The notes under the pieces are model-generated. The model ran no database searches and was not told the origin of the DNA. It saw only the letters and a list, made by a program, of their open reading frames with translations. A stretch of DNA of 64,000 nucleotides. It comes from Flavobacterium sp. CECT 9288. GTDB lineage: Bacteria; Bacteroidota; Bacteroidia; Flavobacteriales; Flavobacteriaceae. The translations under genes and the position numbers were made by a program. This document shows positions 26,764-36,389 of this stretch, piece after piece; position 1 is the stretch's first letter, and every line of letters begins with the position of its first letter. The stretch covers positions 2,543,501 to 2,607,500 of the forward strand of contig NZ_OU957226.1 of the NCBI RefSeq assembly GCF_918731615.1. The letters are read 5' to 3'.

Positions 26764-27750
26764 TTAATTTTTAATTACAAAAATAGCAGTTAACTTTTCA
26801 TAATCAGCCGTTTGTACTTCATAAAAATCTTGAATTATTGTTCTAGCTCCAAAACTTTCTTTCCAGTATGACAAACCATCGTTGAGCAACTTCCCATTTT
26901 GTTCATTTGAAATCCCAAAATCAAAATATCGCTTATGAGCAAAAACTTGATAAATTAAATGTTGGAATAAAATGTCAAGGCTTCCTAATTTTTTTCCATT
27001 TTCAAATTTAGATAGGTATTGACAATGGGCCACTGTGTCGGTTTCAAATATGGTTGCACCTGCAACAATAACATCTTTGTTGTATACATTAAACTGCCTA
27101 ATTTGTCCAGGAAAATTTGCTTTTAAAAACTCCATTTCTTGAACTGTATGCACAGGCTCTATTTGATGTTGTGCTTTTAAATTGGGAATCAACACTTGGT
27201 TCCAAAATGCATTACAGCTATTTTCTTCTCTTACTTCTAGGTTATTTTTAACGCCTCTTATAATTCCGTTTTTTCTAGATCTATCAAAAACTACTTTTTG
27301 GGACAAATCAATTACGGCAAGAGAATCTCTTCTAACTAATTTGGCATCGGCCAAAAATAAGGCATAGAGCAATTCATCAGATGGTTTGTTACAATATATG
27401 GATGGAATTGCTTTTAGATACAATTTTTGAACCGTATTTTGATTTAGGAAATATAAAACCTCCTTAAAGGCCATGAGAATAGTTTTGAGCTTAGATTTAT
27501 CCGTTGTAACAAGACCACCATAAGTAAGACCTTGATGAGAAAAAACAGTATCCTCAACTCTGTTCGCTGGCATTATTCCAATTAATTGTGAGTTGAAATA
27601 AATCAAAAGTGAAAAATCAACAAAACGATCTTTATGGTACTCCATAAAATCCCTATGAAATAAAAAAGTAGCATTTTTGGCTTGACCAATAAAATCATTC
27701 CACAGTTTATAATCAGTAGGTTCGTATTTTTTTATGTAAAATTGCTTCAC
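26764..27750 (-). CDS. GNAT/FemAB-like acyltransferase
   Basis: The 328-residue protein has two GNAT-like halves, as in FemAB and Acetyltransf_6 proteins. Visible parts are NATFLFHRDFMEYHKDRF near residue 27, YGGLVTTDK, and near the end KRYFDFGISNEQNGKLLNDG, with a LSYWKESFGA ending. In sugar clusters this family often acylates amino sugars, so it may act on the amino group made by the adjacent aminotransferase. The acyl donor is unknown. Confidence 0.78.
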   Translation of the reverse strand: MKQFYIKKYEPTDYKLWNDFIGQAKNATFLFHRDFMEYHKDRFVDFSLLIYFNSQLIGIMPANRVEDTVFSHQGLTYGGLVTTDKSKLKTILMAFKEVLYFLNQNTVQKLYLKAIPSIYCNKPSDELLYALFLADAKLVRRDSLAVIDLSQKVVFDRSRKNGIIRGVKNNLEVREENSCNAFWNQVLIPNLKAQHQIEPVHTVQEMEFLKANFPGQIRQFNVYNKDVIVAGATIFETDTVAHCQYLSKFENGKKLGSLDILFQHLIYQVFAHKRYFDFGISNEQNGKLLNDGLSYWKESFGARTIIQDFYEVQTADYEKLTAIFVIKN

Positions 27751-27786
27751 TTTTAAATTTTAGACAGCATTAAAGTAATCATTTTT

Positions 27787-28389
27787 TTATTTCTTTTCTA
27801 AGGTAGGTAAATACCATTTAAACTTGACTGCCATCAATCTGAGCGAAATAATTATAGACGAAGTTGTTAAATACAGCACATCATTTTCTAGGTTTAAATC
27901 CCGAAGTATAAAGAAGACAATTCCGCCCAAGATACAAAGGGTAGCGTAAATCTCCCGCCTAAAAATAACTGGAATTTCAGTACATAATATATCCCGAATT
28001 ACGCCTCCAAAACAAGCCGTCATAGTACCCAGCGCTACACATATTATAGGATGTAAACCAATGTGAATTCCTTTTTCAAAACCAATGAGTGTAAAAACAC
28101 CCAATCCTATGGTATCAAACAAAAATAAGGAAGTCCTAAGTTTGTCAAATTTTTTTCTGAAAATAATTGCCAATACAAAACCCACTGCAATAACATAAAC
28201 ATAATCCAAGTCAAGCATCCATCCTACAGGAGTGCGCCCAATCAAAATGTCACGCAATGTTCCACCGCCCACAGCCGTTACAAATGCTATAATAAAAACA
28301 CCAAAAGGGTCCATTTTTTTACTCATAGCTGTTAATGCACCCGAAAGTGCAAAAGCCATGGTACCAATAAGATCTAGAAAATGAAACAT
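27787..28389 (-). CDS. Trimeric intracellular cation (TRIC) channel family protein
   Basis: The 200-residue membrane protein has two repeats of the TRIC/UPF0126 (YicG, YadS) unit. The first contains FALSGALTAMSKKMDPFG and VTAVGGGTLRDILIG; the second has ACFGGVIRDIL. These glycine hairpins line a pore for monovalent cations, probably potassium. It lies upstream of the sugar genes on the same strand with a 36-base gap. Confidence 0.92.
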   Translation of the reverse strand: MFHFLDLIGTMAFALSGALTAMSKKMDPFGVFIIAFVTAVGGGTLRDILIGRTPVGWMLDLDYVYVIAVGFVLAIIFRKKFDKLRTSLFLFDTIGLGVFTLIGFEKGIHIGLHPIICVALGTMTACFGGVIRDILCTEIPVIFRREIYATLCILGGIVFFILRDLNLENDVLYLTTSSIIISLRLMAVKFKWYLPTLEKK

Positions 28390-28518
28390 TTAAAACTAGT
28401 TTTTTGCCAAAAATAGATAAAATCTGCGTCAATTCACCTCTAGTATCCCTAAATTCTAGCGCTCTTGCTTTGTATTAAATATTAAATAAAAGGGCTTTAA
28501 AACTGTCATTTCTCTATG

Positions 28519-28526
28519 TATCTTTG
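28519..28526 (+). promoter_or_regulatory. Bacteroidota -7 box for the rRNA methyltransferase gene
   Basis: TATCTTTG fits the TAnnTTTG box exactly and lies 27 bases before the TTG start. The -33 TTG is not clear (CTTTAA at the expected place). Confidence 0.55.
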
Positions 28527-28553
28527 TAGCTATAAATCAAATAGATCAAAATC

Positions 28554-29339
28554 TTGAAACAAATTACTTCAGTTCAAAATCCATATATAAAATCCTTAGT
28601 GCTACTACAGGAAAAGGCTAAAGCACGAAAACAATCTGGAACTTTTTTAATAGAAGGGAAAAGAGAAATTGAAATTGCAGTTAAAGGTGGATATGTTCTG
28701 GATCAAATTTTATTTCTTCCAGAGATTATTTCAGAAACCGAAGCATTGCAATTATCAGCAACTGCTGAGTTAATTTCTATAAACAAAGAAGTGTATCAAA
28801 AACTAGCTTATAGAGATACTACCGAAGGAGTTTTGGCTGTAGCCAAAACAAAATCTATGCAATTAACTGATCTTAAACTCTCTGAAAACCCTCTAATCCT
28901 TATTGCTGAAGCTCCAGAAAAACCAGGAAATATAGGTGCATTGCTGCGTACTGCCGATGCCGCTAATCTAGATGCCGTAATCATTGCAAACCCAAAAAGT
29001 GATTTGTATAATCCTAATATAGTTCGCTCCAGTGTAGGATGCTTGTTTACCAACCAAATTGCAACTGGAACCACGGCAGAAATTATTGCTTTTTTAAAAG
29101 ATAAAAAAATCAACTTTTACTGTGCCACCTTACAAAACTCAAACTCCTATCATTTAGAAGACTACACTGCCCCAACGGCACTAGTTGTAGGAACAGAAGC
29201 AACAGGACTTACAGAGGATTGGCGAAATGCAGCAACACAAAACATAATTATACCAATGCAAGGTGAAATTGATTCTATGAATGTGTCGGTAGCAGCTGCA
29301 ATACTTATTTTTGAAGCCAAAAGACAAAGAGGTTTTTAA
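28554..29339 (+). CDS. SpoU-family rRNA/tRNA 2'-O-methyltransferase (TrmH/RlmB type)
   Basis: The 261-residue protein has a substrate-binding N-terminal domain (KQITSVQNPYIKSLV, about 1-95) and a SPOUT knot domain. Motifs 1 to 3 of SpoU are visible: EKPGNIGALLRTADAAN, NPNIVRSSVGCLF with VVGTEATGLTEDW, and IPMQGEIDSMNVSVAAAIL. It methylates a ribose in rRNA with S-adenosylmethionine; the exact site is unknown. The start is TTG because a stop codon (28542-28544) sits four codons upstream and no ATG fits. Confidence 0.93.
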   Translation: MKQITSVQNPYIKSLVLLQEKAKARKQSGTFLIEGKREIEIAVKGGYVLDQILFLPEIISETEALQLSATAELISINKEVYQKLAYRDTTEGVLAVAKTKSMQLTDLKLSENPLILIAEAPEKPGNIGALLRTADAANLDAVIIANPKSDLYNPNIVRSSVGCLFTNQIATGTTAEIIAFLKDKKINFYCATLQNSNSYHLEDYTAPTALVVGTEATGLTEDWRNAATQNIIIPMQGEIDSMNVSVAAAILIFEAKRQRGF

Positions 29340-29452
29340 AATTTAAACTTACTTATGCCCTCTTTTTAAGTGCTAAGAAAAATGATAAAACACCTTTTTG
29401 ATTTGCAAATATTACAATAAATTGCTAAATTTAGTGATTATACAAAGCTGTT

Positions 29453-31675
29453 ATGATAGAAATTGATATCGAGAAAGAAAATAAAGCAATTGCACACGAA
29501 TATAAAGAATTACTTAGGATTAGTTACCAAACCCTAACCGAAGAGGATAAAAAACTCATTCGTAAAGCATTTGATGTATCTGTTGAAGCCCATAAAGACC
29601 AAAGAAGAAAATCTGGCGAGGCCTATATTTTTCATCCTATAGCTGTGGCCAAAATTGTAGCGTCAGAGATTGGTCTTGGAGCAACTTCAATTGCTGCAGC
29701 CTTACTGCATGATGTGGTTGAGGACACCCCAACAACTGTGCAAGATATTGAACGTTTATTCAACCCCAAAGTAGCGCAAATTGTAGAGGGATTGACTAAA
29801 ATCTCATTGGTACAAAAAGACTTGAACGCCTCTTTACAAGCGGAAAATTTCCGCAAAATGATCTTAACGCTCAATGATGATGTACGTGTAATATTGATAA
29901 AACTCGCAGATAGATTGCACAACATGCAAACCATGGATTCTATGCGGGAGGATAAGCAAACTAAAATTGCATCAGAAACACTGTATATCTACGCACCGCT
30001 TGCTCACCGATTGGGGTTGTATAATATTAAAACCAAACTAGAAGATTTAGGCTTAAAATATACAGAACCTGCAATTTACCATGAAATTGTTAGCAAAATA
30101 AAAGAGACAAAAGAGGAACAAGACACCTACATTGCTGATATTTCAGATGTGATTAAAGCAGCTTTAGACCTTGAGGGTGTTGAGTATGCTATTAAAGGCA
30201 GGCCTAAATCCATTTACTCTATTCGTAGAAAAATGAAAGCTCAAAATGTGAGTTTTGATGAAGTGTATGACAAATTTGCTTTACGAATAGTGTACAAATC
30301 AAATGCTCATGAAGAAAAATTCATTGCCTGGAAAATATATTCTATTGTAACAGATCATTATAGACCTAGTCCTAGTCGATTGAGAGACTGGATATCATCG
30401 CCTAAATCAACCGGTTATGAAGCCTTACACATAACTGTTATGGGGCCTAAAGGACGCTGGGTAGAAGTGCAAGTTCGTAGTGAACGTATGGATGAAATTG
30501 CAGAAAAAGGATATGCTGCACACTACAAATACAAAAACGGAGCTACCGAAGAAAGTGGTCTGGATGTATGGCTTAACCTCTTGAAAGAAGCGTTAGAAAA
30601 CTCTGAAACAAATGCCGTTGACTTTGTAGAGGATTTTAAAATGAATTTATATTCAAAAGAAATTTTTGTCTTTACGCCAAAAGGAGAAATAAAATCATTG
30701 CCAAAAGGCGCTACCTCACTAGACTTTGCATTTAGCATACACTCAGAAATAGGAATCAGAACCAGAGGAACACGTGTAAATGGCAAATTAGTTCCCTTAA
30801 ACTTTGAATTAAAAAGCGGGGATCAAATAGAAGTGATCACATCTCAGCATCAAAAACCTACTATAAACTGGCTGGATTATGTTACAACCTCTAGAGCCAA
30901 AACAAAAATTAAAAATGTTTTAAACGAAAACACCAAAAAAATTGGCGAAGAAGGAAAAGAACTTCTTACTCGTAAATTAAAACATTTAAAAATAACCTTG
31001 AGTGAACAGGTAATTAATGAGCTCGTAAATTTCTTTAAACTTAAAACAAGTCTTGATTTATTTTACAGAGTAGGAATAGGTGCCATAGAAAACCAGCAAC
31101 TTAAAGACTATGCTGCTCAAAAAAGCAATACATTCATTAATTTTTTCAAGAATAAAATAAAACGTTCTCCTAGTCATACATCTGATGAGGACATTCACAA
31201 ACCCATTATCAGTAGTAATTATGACATGCTGGTTTTTGGTAAAGAACATGATAAGCTAGATTATAAATTATCTCCTTGTTGCAATCCTATTCCTGGTGAT
31301 GATGTTTTTGGATTTGTTACCATCAATGAAGGCATTAAGGTTCATAAAAAAGATTGCCCTAACGCCATAGGAATGCAATCAAATTATGCATATAGAATCA
31401 TGTTAGCAAAATGGATTGACTCTTCTCAAGAAGAATTTAAAGCCATTATCAATATTACTGGAATGGATGTACTAGGACTTGCAAATGAGCTTACAAAGGT
31501 AATTTCAAGCAATATGAATGTCAACATTCAAAGTATTTCACTGAGTACAGATGCAGGTATTTTTCACGGACAAGTAACTGTCATTGTTCAAAACAACACT
31601 ATTTTGAAAAAAATGATTAATAATATTAAAAAAATTGACGGAATTGACAAAGTTACAAGGGAATACAAAACCTAA
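29453..31675 (+). CDS. Bifunctional (p)ppGpp synthetase/hydrolase (RelA/SpoT family)
   Basis: This 740-residue enzyme makes and degrades the alarmone (p)ppGpp of the stringent response. Domains in order: HD hydrolase (about 45-200) with AALLHDVVEDTP, synthetase (about 245-360) with GRPKSIYSIRRKM and the EVQVRSERMDE block, TGS (about 400-460) with FVFTPKGEIKSLPKGAT, a zinc-finger-like segment (LSPCCNPIPGDD) and a C-terminal ACT domain. The HD motif is intact, so hydrolysis is likely retained. It stands in a plus-strand block with fur and purA. Confidence 0.96.
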   Translation: MIEIDIEKENKAIAHEYKELLRISYQTLTEEDKKLIRKAFDVSVEAHKDQRRKSGEAYIFHPIAVAKIVASEIGLGATSIAAALLHDVVEDTPTTVQDIERLFNPKVAQIVEGLTKISLVQKDLNASLQAENFRKMILTLNDDVRVILIKLADRLHNMQTMDSMREDKQTKIASETLYIYAPLAHRLGLYNIKTKLEDLGLKYTEPAIYHEIVSKIKETKEEQDTYIADISDVIKAALDLEGVEYAIKGRPKSIYSIRRKMKAQNVSFDEVYDKFALRIVYKSNAHEEKFIAWKIYSIVTDHYRPSPSRLRDWISSPKSTGYEALHITVMGPKGRWVEVQVRSERMDEIAEKGYAAHYKYKNGATEESGLDVWLNLLKEALENSETNAVDFVEDFKMNLYSKEIFVFTPKGEIKSLPKGATSLDFAFSIHSEIGIRTRGTRVNGKLVPLNFELKSGDQIEVITSQHQKPTINWLDYVTTSRAKTKIKNVLNENTKKIGEEGKELLTRKLKHLKITLSEQVINELVNFFKLKTSLDLFYRVGIGAIENQQLKDYAAQKSNTFINFFKNKIKRSPSHTSDEDIHKPIISSNYDMLVFGKEHDKLDYKLSPCCNPIPGDDVFGFVTINEGIKVHKKDCPNAIGMQSNYAYRIMLAKWIDSSQEEFKAIINITGMDVLGLANELTKVISSNMNVNIQSISLSTDAGIFHGQVTVIVQNNTILKKMINNIKKIDGIDKVTREYKT

Positions 31676-31779
31676 TGAGAGCACGAAATCATTAGTTGTC
31701 AACGTATTTATTTTGGAAATCCTGAGATAACTAATTGCTATTCAAAAAAAGAAAACTTTACATTTTAAACTAAAAAAAT

Positions 31780-31787
31780 TATCTTTG
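31780..31787 (+). promoter_or_regulatory. -7 box just before the fur start
   Basis: TATCTTTG fits TAnnTTTG exactly. It ends 7 bases before the ATG at 31795, so transcription would begin at or within a base or two of the start codon (leaderless or nearly so). CTTTA lies at the -33 spot rather than TTG. Confidence 0.55.
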
Positions 31788-31794
31788 CCAGCAT

Positions 31795-32253
31795 ATGACA
31801 CTTATTGCCACAGACAACTCAAAAAACCAAGAAATCGTACGAAATGTATTTACGATTTATCTTGAAAAAAAAGGGCATCGCAAAACACCTGAGCGATATG
31901 CTATCCTGCAAGAAATCTATGATAGCGAAGAACATTTTGATGTAGAAAATTTATACATCAAAATGAAAAACAAAAACTACCGTGTGAGTAGGGCTACACT
32001 TTACAACACTATTGAGTTACTGCTAGATTGTGCCTTGGTAAGAAAGCATCAATTTGGTCAAAATCAAGCCCACTATGAAAAATCCTATTTTGACAAGCAA
32101 CACGACCACATTATCATGACTGATACCGGTGAAGTTATAGAGTTTTGTGATCCAAGAATTCAAACCATCAAGAAAACTATTGAAGAGATTTTTGATATTG
32201 AAATTACCAATCACTCGCTTTATCTTTACGGCAATAAAAAACAAAAACAATAA
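31795..32253 (+). CDS. fur: Fur-family metal-dependent repressor
   Basis: The 152-residue protein has the Fur winged helix ([33 protein letters not shown]) and the metal-site segment [17 protein letters not shown] (about residues 100-116). The C-terminal CxxC zinc pairs of E. coli Fur are absent; only one Cys (EFCDP) follows, so structural zinc is probably not bound the same way. It is expected to repress iron uptake genes with Fe(II), but zinc (Zur) or peroxide (PerR) sensing cannot be ruled out. purA starts 49 bases downstream. Confidence 0.9.
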   Translation: MTLIATDNSKNQEIVRNVFTIYLEKKGHRKTPERYAILQEIYDSEEHFDVENLYIKMKNKNYRVSRATLYNTIELLLDCALVRKHQFGQNQAHYEKSYFDKQHDHIIMTDTGEVIEFCDPRIQTIKKTIEEIFDIEITNHSLYLYGNKKQKQ

Positions 32254-32302
32254 AGAACACTAGTTCTTACAAATATAAAATTAACTACAAATAACACTTA
32301 GA

Positions 32303-33574
32303 ATGACGGTAGATTTATTACTAGGATTACAATGGGGAGATGAGGGAAAAGGAAAAATTGTTGATGTTCTTACTTCAAAATATGACATTATTGCCCGTTT
32401 TCAAGGAGGTCCAAATGCAGGCCATACACTTGAATTTGATGGGATAAAACATGTTTTAAGAACTATCCCATCTGGTATTTTTCATAAAACTGCTGTAAAC
32501 ATAATAGGAAATGGAGTTGTTATTGACCCTGTAGTTTTTCAAAAAGAAATTGAAGGCCTAGAGAAATTTAATTTAGATATCAAAAGTAAATTAATCATTT
32601 CAAGAAAAGCACACTTAATCTTACCTACTCACCGCTTGCTAGATGCTGCTTCTGAAGCATCAAAAGGGAAAGCCAAAATTGGTTCAACCTTAAAAGGTAT
32701 TGGACCAACCTATATGGACAAAACAGGTAGAAACGGAATTCGTGTAGGTGATATTGAACTCGAAGATTTTGCAGATCGTTACAGAGCATTGGCTGACAAG
32801 CATGAAGAAATGATCAAGTTTTACGATGTTTCAATTCAATACAATTTAGCTGAAATGGAAACTGAATTCTTTGCAGCAATTGAAGAATTAAAAAAATTAG
32901 ATTTTATTGACAGTGAAGAATATTTACACCAAGCTCAAAAGGCTGGTAAATCAATCCTGTGCGAAGGTGCTCAAGGTTCTTTACTAGATGTAGATTTTGG
33001 AACGTATCCTTTTGTAACATCATCAAATACTACAGCTGCGGGTGCTTGTACTGGTTTAGGTATTGCTCCAAATAAAATTAAAGAAGTTTACGGAATTTTT
33101 AAAGCCTATGTTACTCGTGTGGGAAGTGGACCGTTCCCAACAGAACTTTTTGACGAAGATGGAGCAACTATGGCACGCGTAGGAAACGAATTTGGATCAG
33201 TAACCGGAAGACAAAGAAGATGTGGATGGCTTGATCTTGTAGCATTAAAATATGCTGTACAAGTAAATGGTGTAACCCAATTGATGATGATGAAAGGTGA
33301 CGTGCTATCTGGATTTGAAACTCTAAAAGTTTGTACGGATTACAATTATAAAGGTGAAAAAATTTCGCATTTCCCGTATAACATTGAGCCAGAAAATGTA
33401 ACTCCAGTTTACCAAGAATTTAAAGGATGGAAACAAGATTTAACGGGCATGACCACTTATGACGAGTTGCCTATTGAATTAAAAGAGTACATTGCTTTTA
33501 TTGAAAAAGAAGTTGAAGTGCCTATCAAAATAGTATCTGTAGGTCCAGATAGAAAACAAACGATCTTAAAATAA
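32303..33574 (+). CDS. purA: Adenylosuccinate synthase
   Basis: PurA joins IMP and aspartate using GTP, the first committed step to AMP. The 423-residue protein has the GTP motif QWGDEGKGKIVD at residues 10-21, GGPNAGHT near 38, SGIFH, GTTPTYMDK-like KGIGPTYMDK, and the conserved SSNTTAAGACTGLG and RQRRCGWLD. Length is typical. Its transcript ends at the terminator at 33582. Confidence 0.97.
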   Translation: MTVDLLLGLQWGDEGKGKIVDVLTSKYDIIARFQGGPNAGHTLEFDGIKHVLRTIPSGIFHKTAVNIIGNGVVIDPVVFQKEIEGLEKFNLDIKSKLIISRKAHLILPTHRLLDAASEASKGKAKIGSTLKGIGPTYMDKTGRNGIRVGDIELEDFADRYRALADKHEEMIKFYDVSIQYNLAEMETEFFAAIEELKKLDFIDSEEYLHQAQKAGKSILCEGAQGSLLDVDFGTYPFVTSSNTTAAGACTGLGIAPNKIKEVYGIFKAYVTRVGSGPFPTELFDEDGATMARVGNEFGSVTGRQRRCGWLDLVALKYAVQVNGVTQLMMMKGDVLSGFETLKVCTDYNYKGEKISHFPYNIEPENVTPVYQEFKGWKQDLTGMTTYDELPIELKEYIAFIEKEVEVPIKIVSVGPDRKQTILK

Positions 33575-33581
33575 ACATCCT

Positions 33582-33613
33582 AAACGTCCCGATTCAACGG
33601 GACGTTTTTTTTG
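33582..33613 (+). terminator. Terminator after purA
   Basis: AAACGTCCC pairs with GGGACGTTT around an eight-base loop, followed by seven or more Ts. Confidence 0.92.
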
Positions 33614-33633
33614 TTCAAAAAAAAATAAATTAA

Positions 33634-34215
33634 ATGAAAAATCCAAATATTAAAATCCAAAGCACTGAAATCCTCTCTGACAACTGGTATCAACTAAACA
33701 AAGTAACATTTGATTATCAAAAAAAAGACAACTCATGGATTACTCAAAAAAGGGAGGTCTATGATAGAGGTAATGGAGCTGCCATATTGTTATACAACAC
33801 ACATTTTAAAACAGTTATACTTACAAAACAGTTTAGACTTCCCACCTATTTAAACGGCAATGAAAGCGGGATGATGATTGAAGTTTGCGCAGGACTTCTT
33901 GATCAAGACAATCCTGAACAATGCATTATAAGAGAAACTGAAGAAGAAACGGGATACCGAATTTCAAAAGTAAAAAGAATCATGGAAACGTATATGTCAC
34001 CTGGTGCTGTTACAGAAATTCTCTATTTATTTACCGGTGAATATGATGCTAGCATGAAAGTAAGCGAAGGTGGTGGAGTTGAACATGAGGAGGAAAATAT
34101 CGAGGTAATTGAAATGCCATTTGAAGTTGCATACGCTATGATTGAAAGTGGCGAACTAAAAGATGCTAAAACAATTATGCTCTTGCAGTATGCCAAAATA
34201 AATAGCCTCTTGTAA
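33634..34215 (+). CDS. NudK-type Nudix hydrolase (GDP-mannose pyrophosphatase-like)
   Basis: The 193-residue protein resembles NudK, which cleaves GDP-mannose and related nucleotide sugars. It has RGNGAAILLYN, KQFRLPTYLNGN and the Nudix box GLLDQDNPEQCIIRETEEET-GY. In the box the first conserved Glu (GX5E) is Asn (NudK of E. coli has Glu there), while the metal-binding RExxEE part is intact, so activity is still likely. Its stop overlaps the ATG of the next gene by one base (TAATG), so the two are translated together. Confidence 0.88.
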   Translation: MKNPNIKIQSTEILSDNWYQLNKVTFDYQKKDNSWITQKREVYDRGNGAAILLYNTHFKTVILTKQFRLPTYLNGNESGMMIEVCAGLLDQDNPEQCIIRETEEETGYRISKVKRIMETYMSPGAVTEILYLFTGEYDASMKVSEGGGVEHEEENIEVIEMPFEVAYAMIESGELKDAKTIMLLQYAKINSLL

Positions 34216-35096
34216 TGAATAACACTATAAAGGGAGTTTTATTTGCTTTACTAGCTACTTTACTTTGGTCAGGAAATATGGTTATTGCAAGCGGGATCAA
34301 AGGTCACATTCCTCCTATTGGCTTAGCATTTTGGCGCTGGGCGGTGGCTTGTATTGTTTTGGCACCATTTGCTTTAAAAGCAACAATTGACACAATTTCA
34401 ACAGTTAAAAAGCACATTAAATACTTAGCACTTACAGCTTTGTTAGGCATCACCATTTTTAACACACTTATTTACTTTGCGGGCAAAACAACTAGTGCGG
34501 TAAACTTGTCATTAATTGCGATTTCAATTCCATTATTTATAGTATTATTGTCCCGTGTTATTTTCAAAGAAAAAGTTTCAACTAATCAAACTATTGGAAT
34601 TGTAATCATTATAACTGGCGTTTTGGTTCTTATTTCCAAAGGATCATTTCAGGCATTACTGCATATACAATTTGCCATTGGAGATGTTTTAATGCTTTTA
34701 GCTTGCTTTTTCTTTGCCAGTTACACCATTTTAGTTCGCAAGAAACCAGATGCCTTGGCTCCAAAAGTATTTCTATTCAGTGTGTTTGTCATTGGAACTA
34801 TTTTTCTGATTCCAGTTTACATTATAGAACACATTTACTTTAAAAAAGTAACTCTGGATTCAAAAACCATCTTAATTACGGGTTATGTTGGCGTTTGCGC
34901 CTCCTTAATTTCATTTTATGTATGGAACGAAGCTATTCGTTTGATAGGCACCTCAAAAACAGCTTTAATTTACTACTTAATCCCCGTATTTAGTGGCCTG
35001 TTAGCCTATTTATTTCTGAATCAAGAAATTTCACTTTCGCAAATGATCAGCATGGGAATCATTATTACAGGTTTGTTAATTACGAATAAGAAATAG
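34215..35096 (+). CDS. EamA/DMT-family permease
   Basis: This 293-residue protein has ten membrane helices in two five-helix EamA repeats, starting with LLATLLWSGNMVIASG and repeating with GDVLMLLACFFFASYTILV. Family members export metabolites such as amino acids or nucleobases. The substrate is unknown; overlap with the nudK-like gene does not settle it. Confidence 0.88.
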   Translation: MNNTIKGVLFALLATLLWSGNMVIASGIKGHIPPIGLAFWRWAVACIVLAPFALKATIDTISTVKKHIKYLALTALLGITIFNTLIYFAGKTTSAVNLSLIAISIPLFIVLLSRVIFKEKVSTNQTIGIVIIITGVLVLISKGSFQALLHIQFAIGDVLMLLACFFFASYTILVRKKPDALAPKVFLFSVFVIGTIFLIPVYIIEHIYFKKVTLDSKTILITGYVGVCASLISFYVWNEAIRLIGTSKTALIYYLIPVFSGLLAYLFLNQEISLSQMISMGIIITGLLITNKK

Positions 35097-35128
35097 AATT
35101 GGTAACTATTATAAAATTTTAAGACGTT

Positions 35129-36346
35129 CTATTTCTTCTTTAAATTCGGCAAAAAGAGCGCTATTATACCAATCAACGGAAGATAAGCACATATAAAATA
35201 AACATGGGTTATACTAGTTTGATCAGCAAGACGGCCTAGTAAAGCAGAACCTAAACCTCCCATTCCAAAAGCAAAACCATAAAACAATCCTGAAACCATT
35301 CCGAGTTTTTTAGGCAATAGCTCTTGCGCATAGACTAAAATTGCTGGAAAAGCAGATGACATGATGATTCCAATAAGCACTGATAAAACTCCTGTCCAAA
35401 ATAAATCAGCATACGGCAACAATAAGGTGAAAGGTGCAGCCCCTAAAACAGAGAACCAGATTACATATTTTCTTCCAAACTTATCGCCAATTGGCCCGCC
35501 TAAAAGTGTCCCTATGGCACAAGAAACTAAAAATAAAACCAAATAAAACTGTGCATCTTGAACGGGTAATCCAAATTTTTCAATAAGATAGAAAGTGATA
35601 TAACTAGACATACTAGCCATATAAAAGAACTTTGAAAAAATCAAAACCAACAAAACTACCACAGCTAAAACAATGGTATTTTGGGATAAATCCGGTAGAG
35701 CAATTACTGTTTTCTTGGTGCTTCGCAAACTCAAATGATGCTGGTACCATAAGGCAATTCTACTCAAAACCATTAGGCCAATTAAAGCCGCTGCAACAAA
35801 CCAAATGATATAAAACTGTGAATTAGGAACTACAATTAAAGCAATTAATAAAGGCCCAATAGCAGTACCTGCATTACCTCCTAGCTGAAAAATGGATTGT
35901 GCCAATCCTCGTTTGCCACCAGAGGCTAGAAACGATATTCTAGAAGCTTCGGGATGAAAAATAGAAGATCCTATTCCTACCAAAACAACAGCAATAATAA
36001 TCATTTCAAAACTAGAAGCGTAAGACAAACATATAATTCCTGACATAGAAAATAACATCCCGAAGATTTGTGAGAAAGGCTTTGGCCTCTTGTCTGTATA
36101 CAAACCAACTAATGGCTGCAAAATAGAAGCGGCCAGTTGATAAGCTAACGTAATTAGACCTATTTGTGAAAAAGTCAAATTAAAATTTTGCTTTAAAATG
36201 GGATATGATGCCGGAATAACAGCTTGCAGCAAATCGTTTAATAAATGTGCAAACGCAATAGAGAACAAGATGGAATAAACGGTTTGCTGTGCAATAGGAT
36301 TTGTATCACTTTTGGACACCGAATTAGTAGATGTATTCATATTCAA
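35129..36346 (-). CDS. MFS efflux transporter of the fosmidomycin-resistance (Fsr) group
   Basis: The 405-residue protein has 12 helices with the Fsr-like start HLLNDLLQAVIPASYPILK and the motif GIGSSIFHPEASRISFLASGG near residue 124. The second half has GGPIGDKFGRKYV (motif A). Fsr exports fosmidomycin and related compounds, but the natural substrate is unknown. It converges with the EamA gene at 35096, with no clear terminator in the 32-base gap. Confidence 0.87.
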   Translation of the reverse strand: MNMNTSTNSVSKSDTNPIAQQTVYSILFSIAFAHLLNDLLQAVIPASYPILKQNFNLTFSQIGLITLAYQLAASILQPLVGLYTDKRPKPFSQIFGMLFSMSGIICLSYASSFEMIIIAVVLVGIGSSIFHPEASRISFLASGGKRGLAQSIFQLGGNAGTAIGPLLIALIVVPNSQFYIIWFVAAALIGLMVLSRIALWYQHHLSLRSTKKTVIALPDLSQNTIVLAVVVLLVLIFSKFFYMASMSSYITFYLIEKFGLPVQDAQFYLVLFLVSCAIGTLLGGPIGDKFGRKYVIWFSVLGAAPFTLLLPYADLFWTGVLSVLIGIIMSSAFPAILVYAQELLPKKLGMVSGLFYGFAFGMGGLGSALLGRLADQTSITHVYFICAYLPLIGIIALFLPNLKKK

Positions 36347-36389
36347 AAAATAGATAAGCGTATATAAGATTTAGTTGTGATAAATCAGT

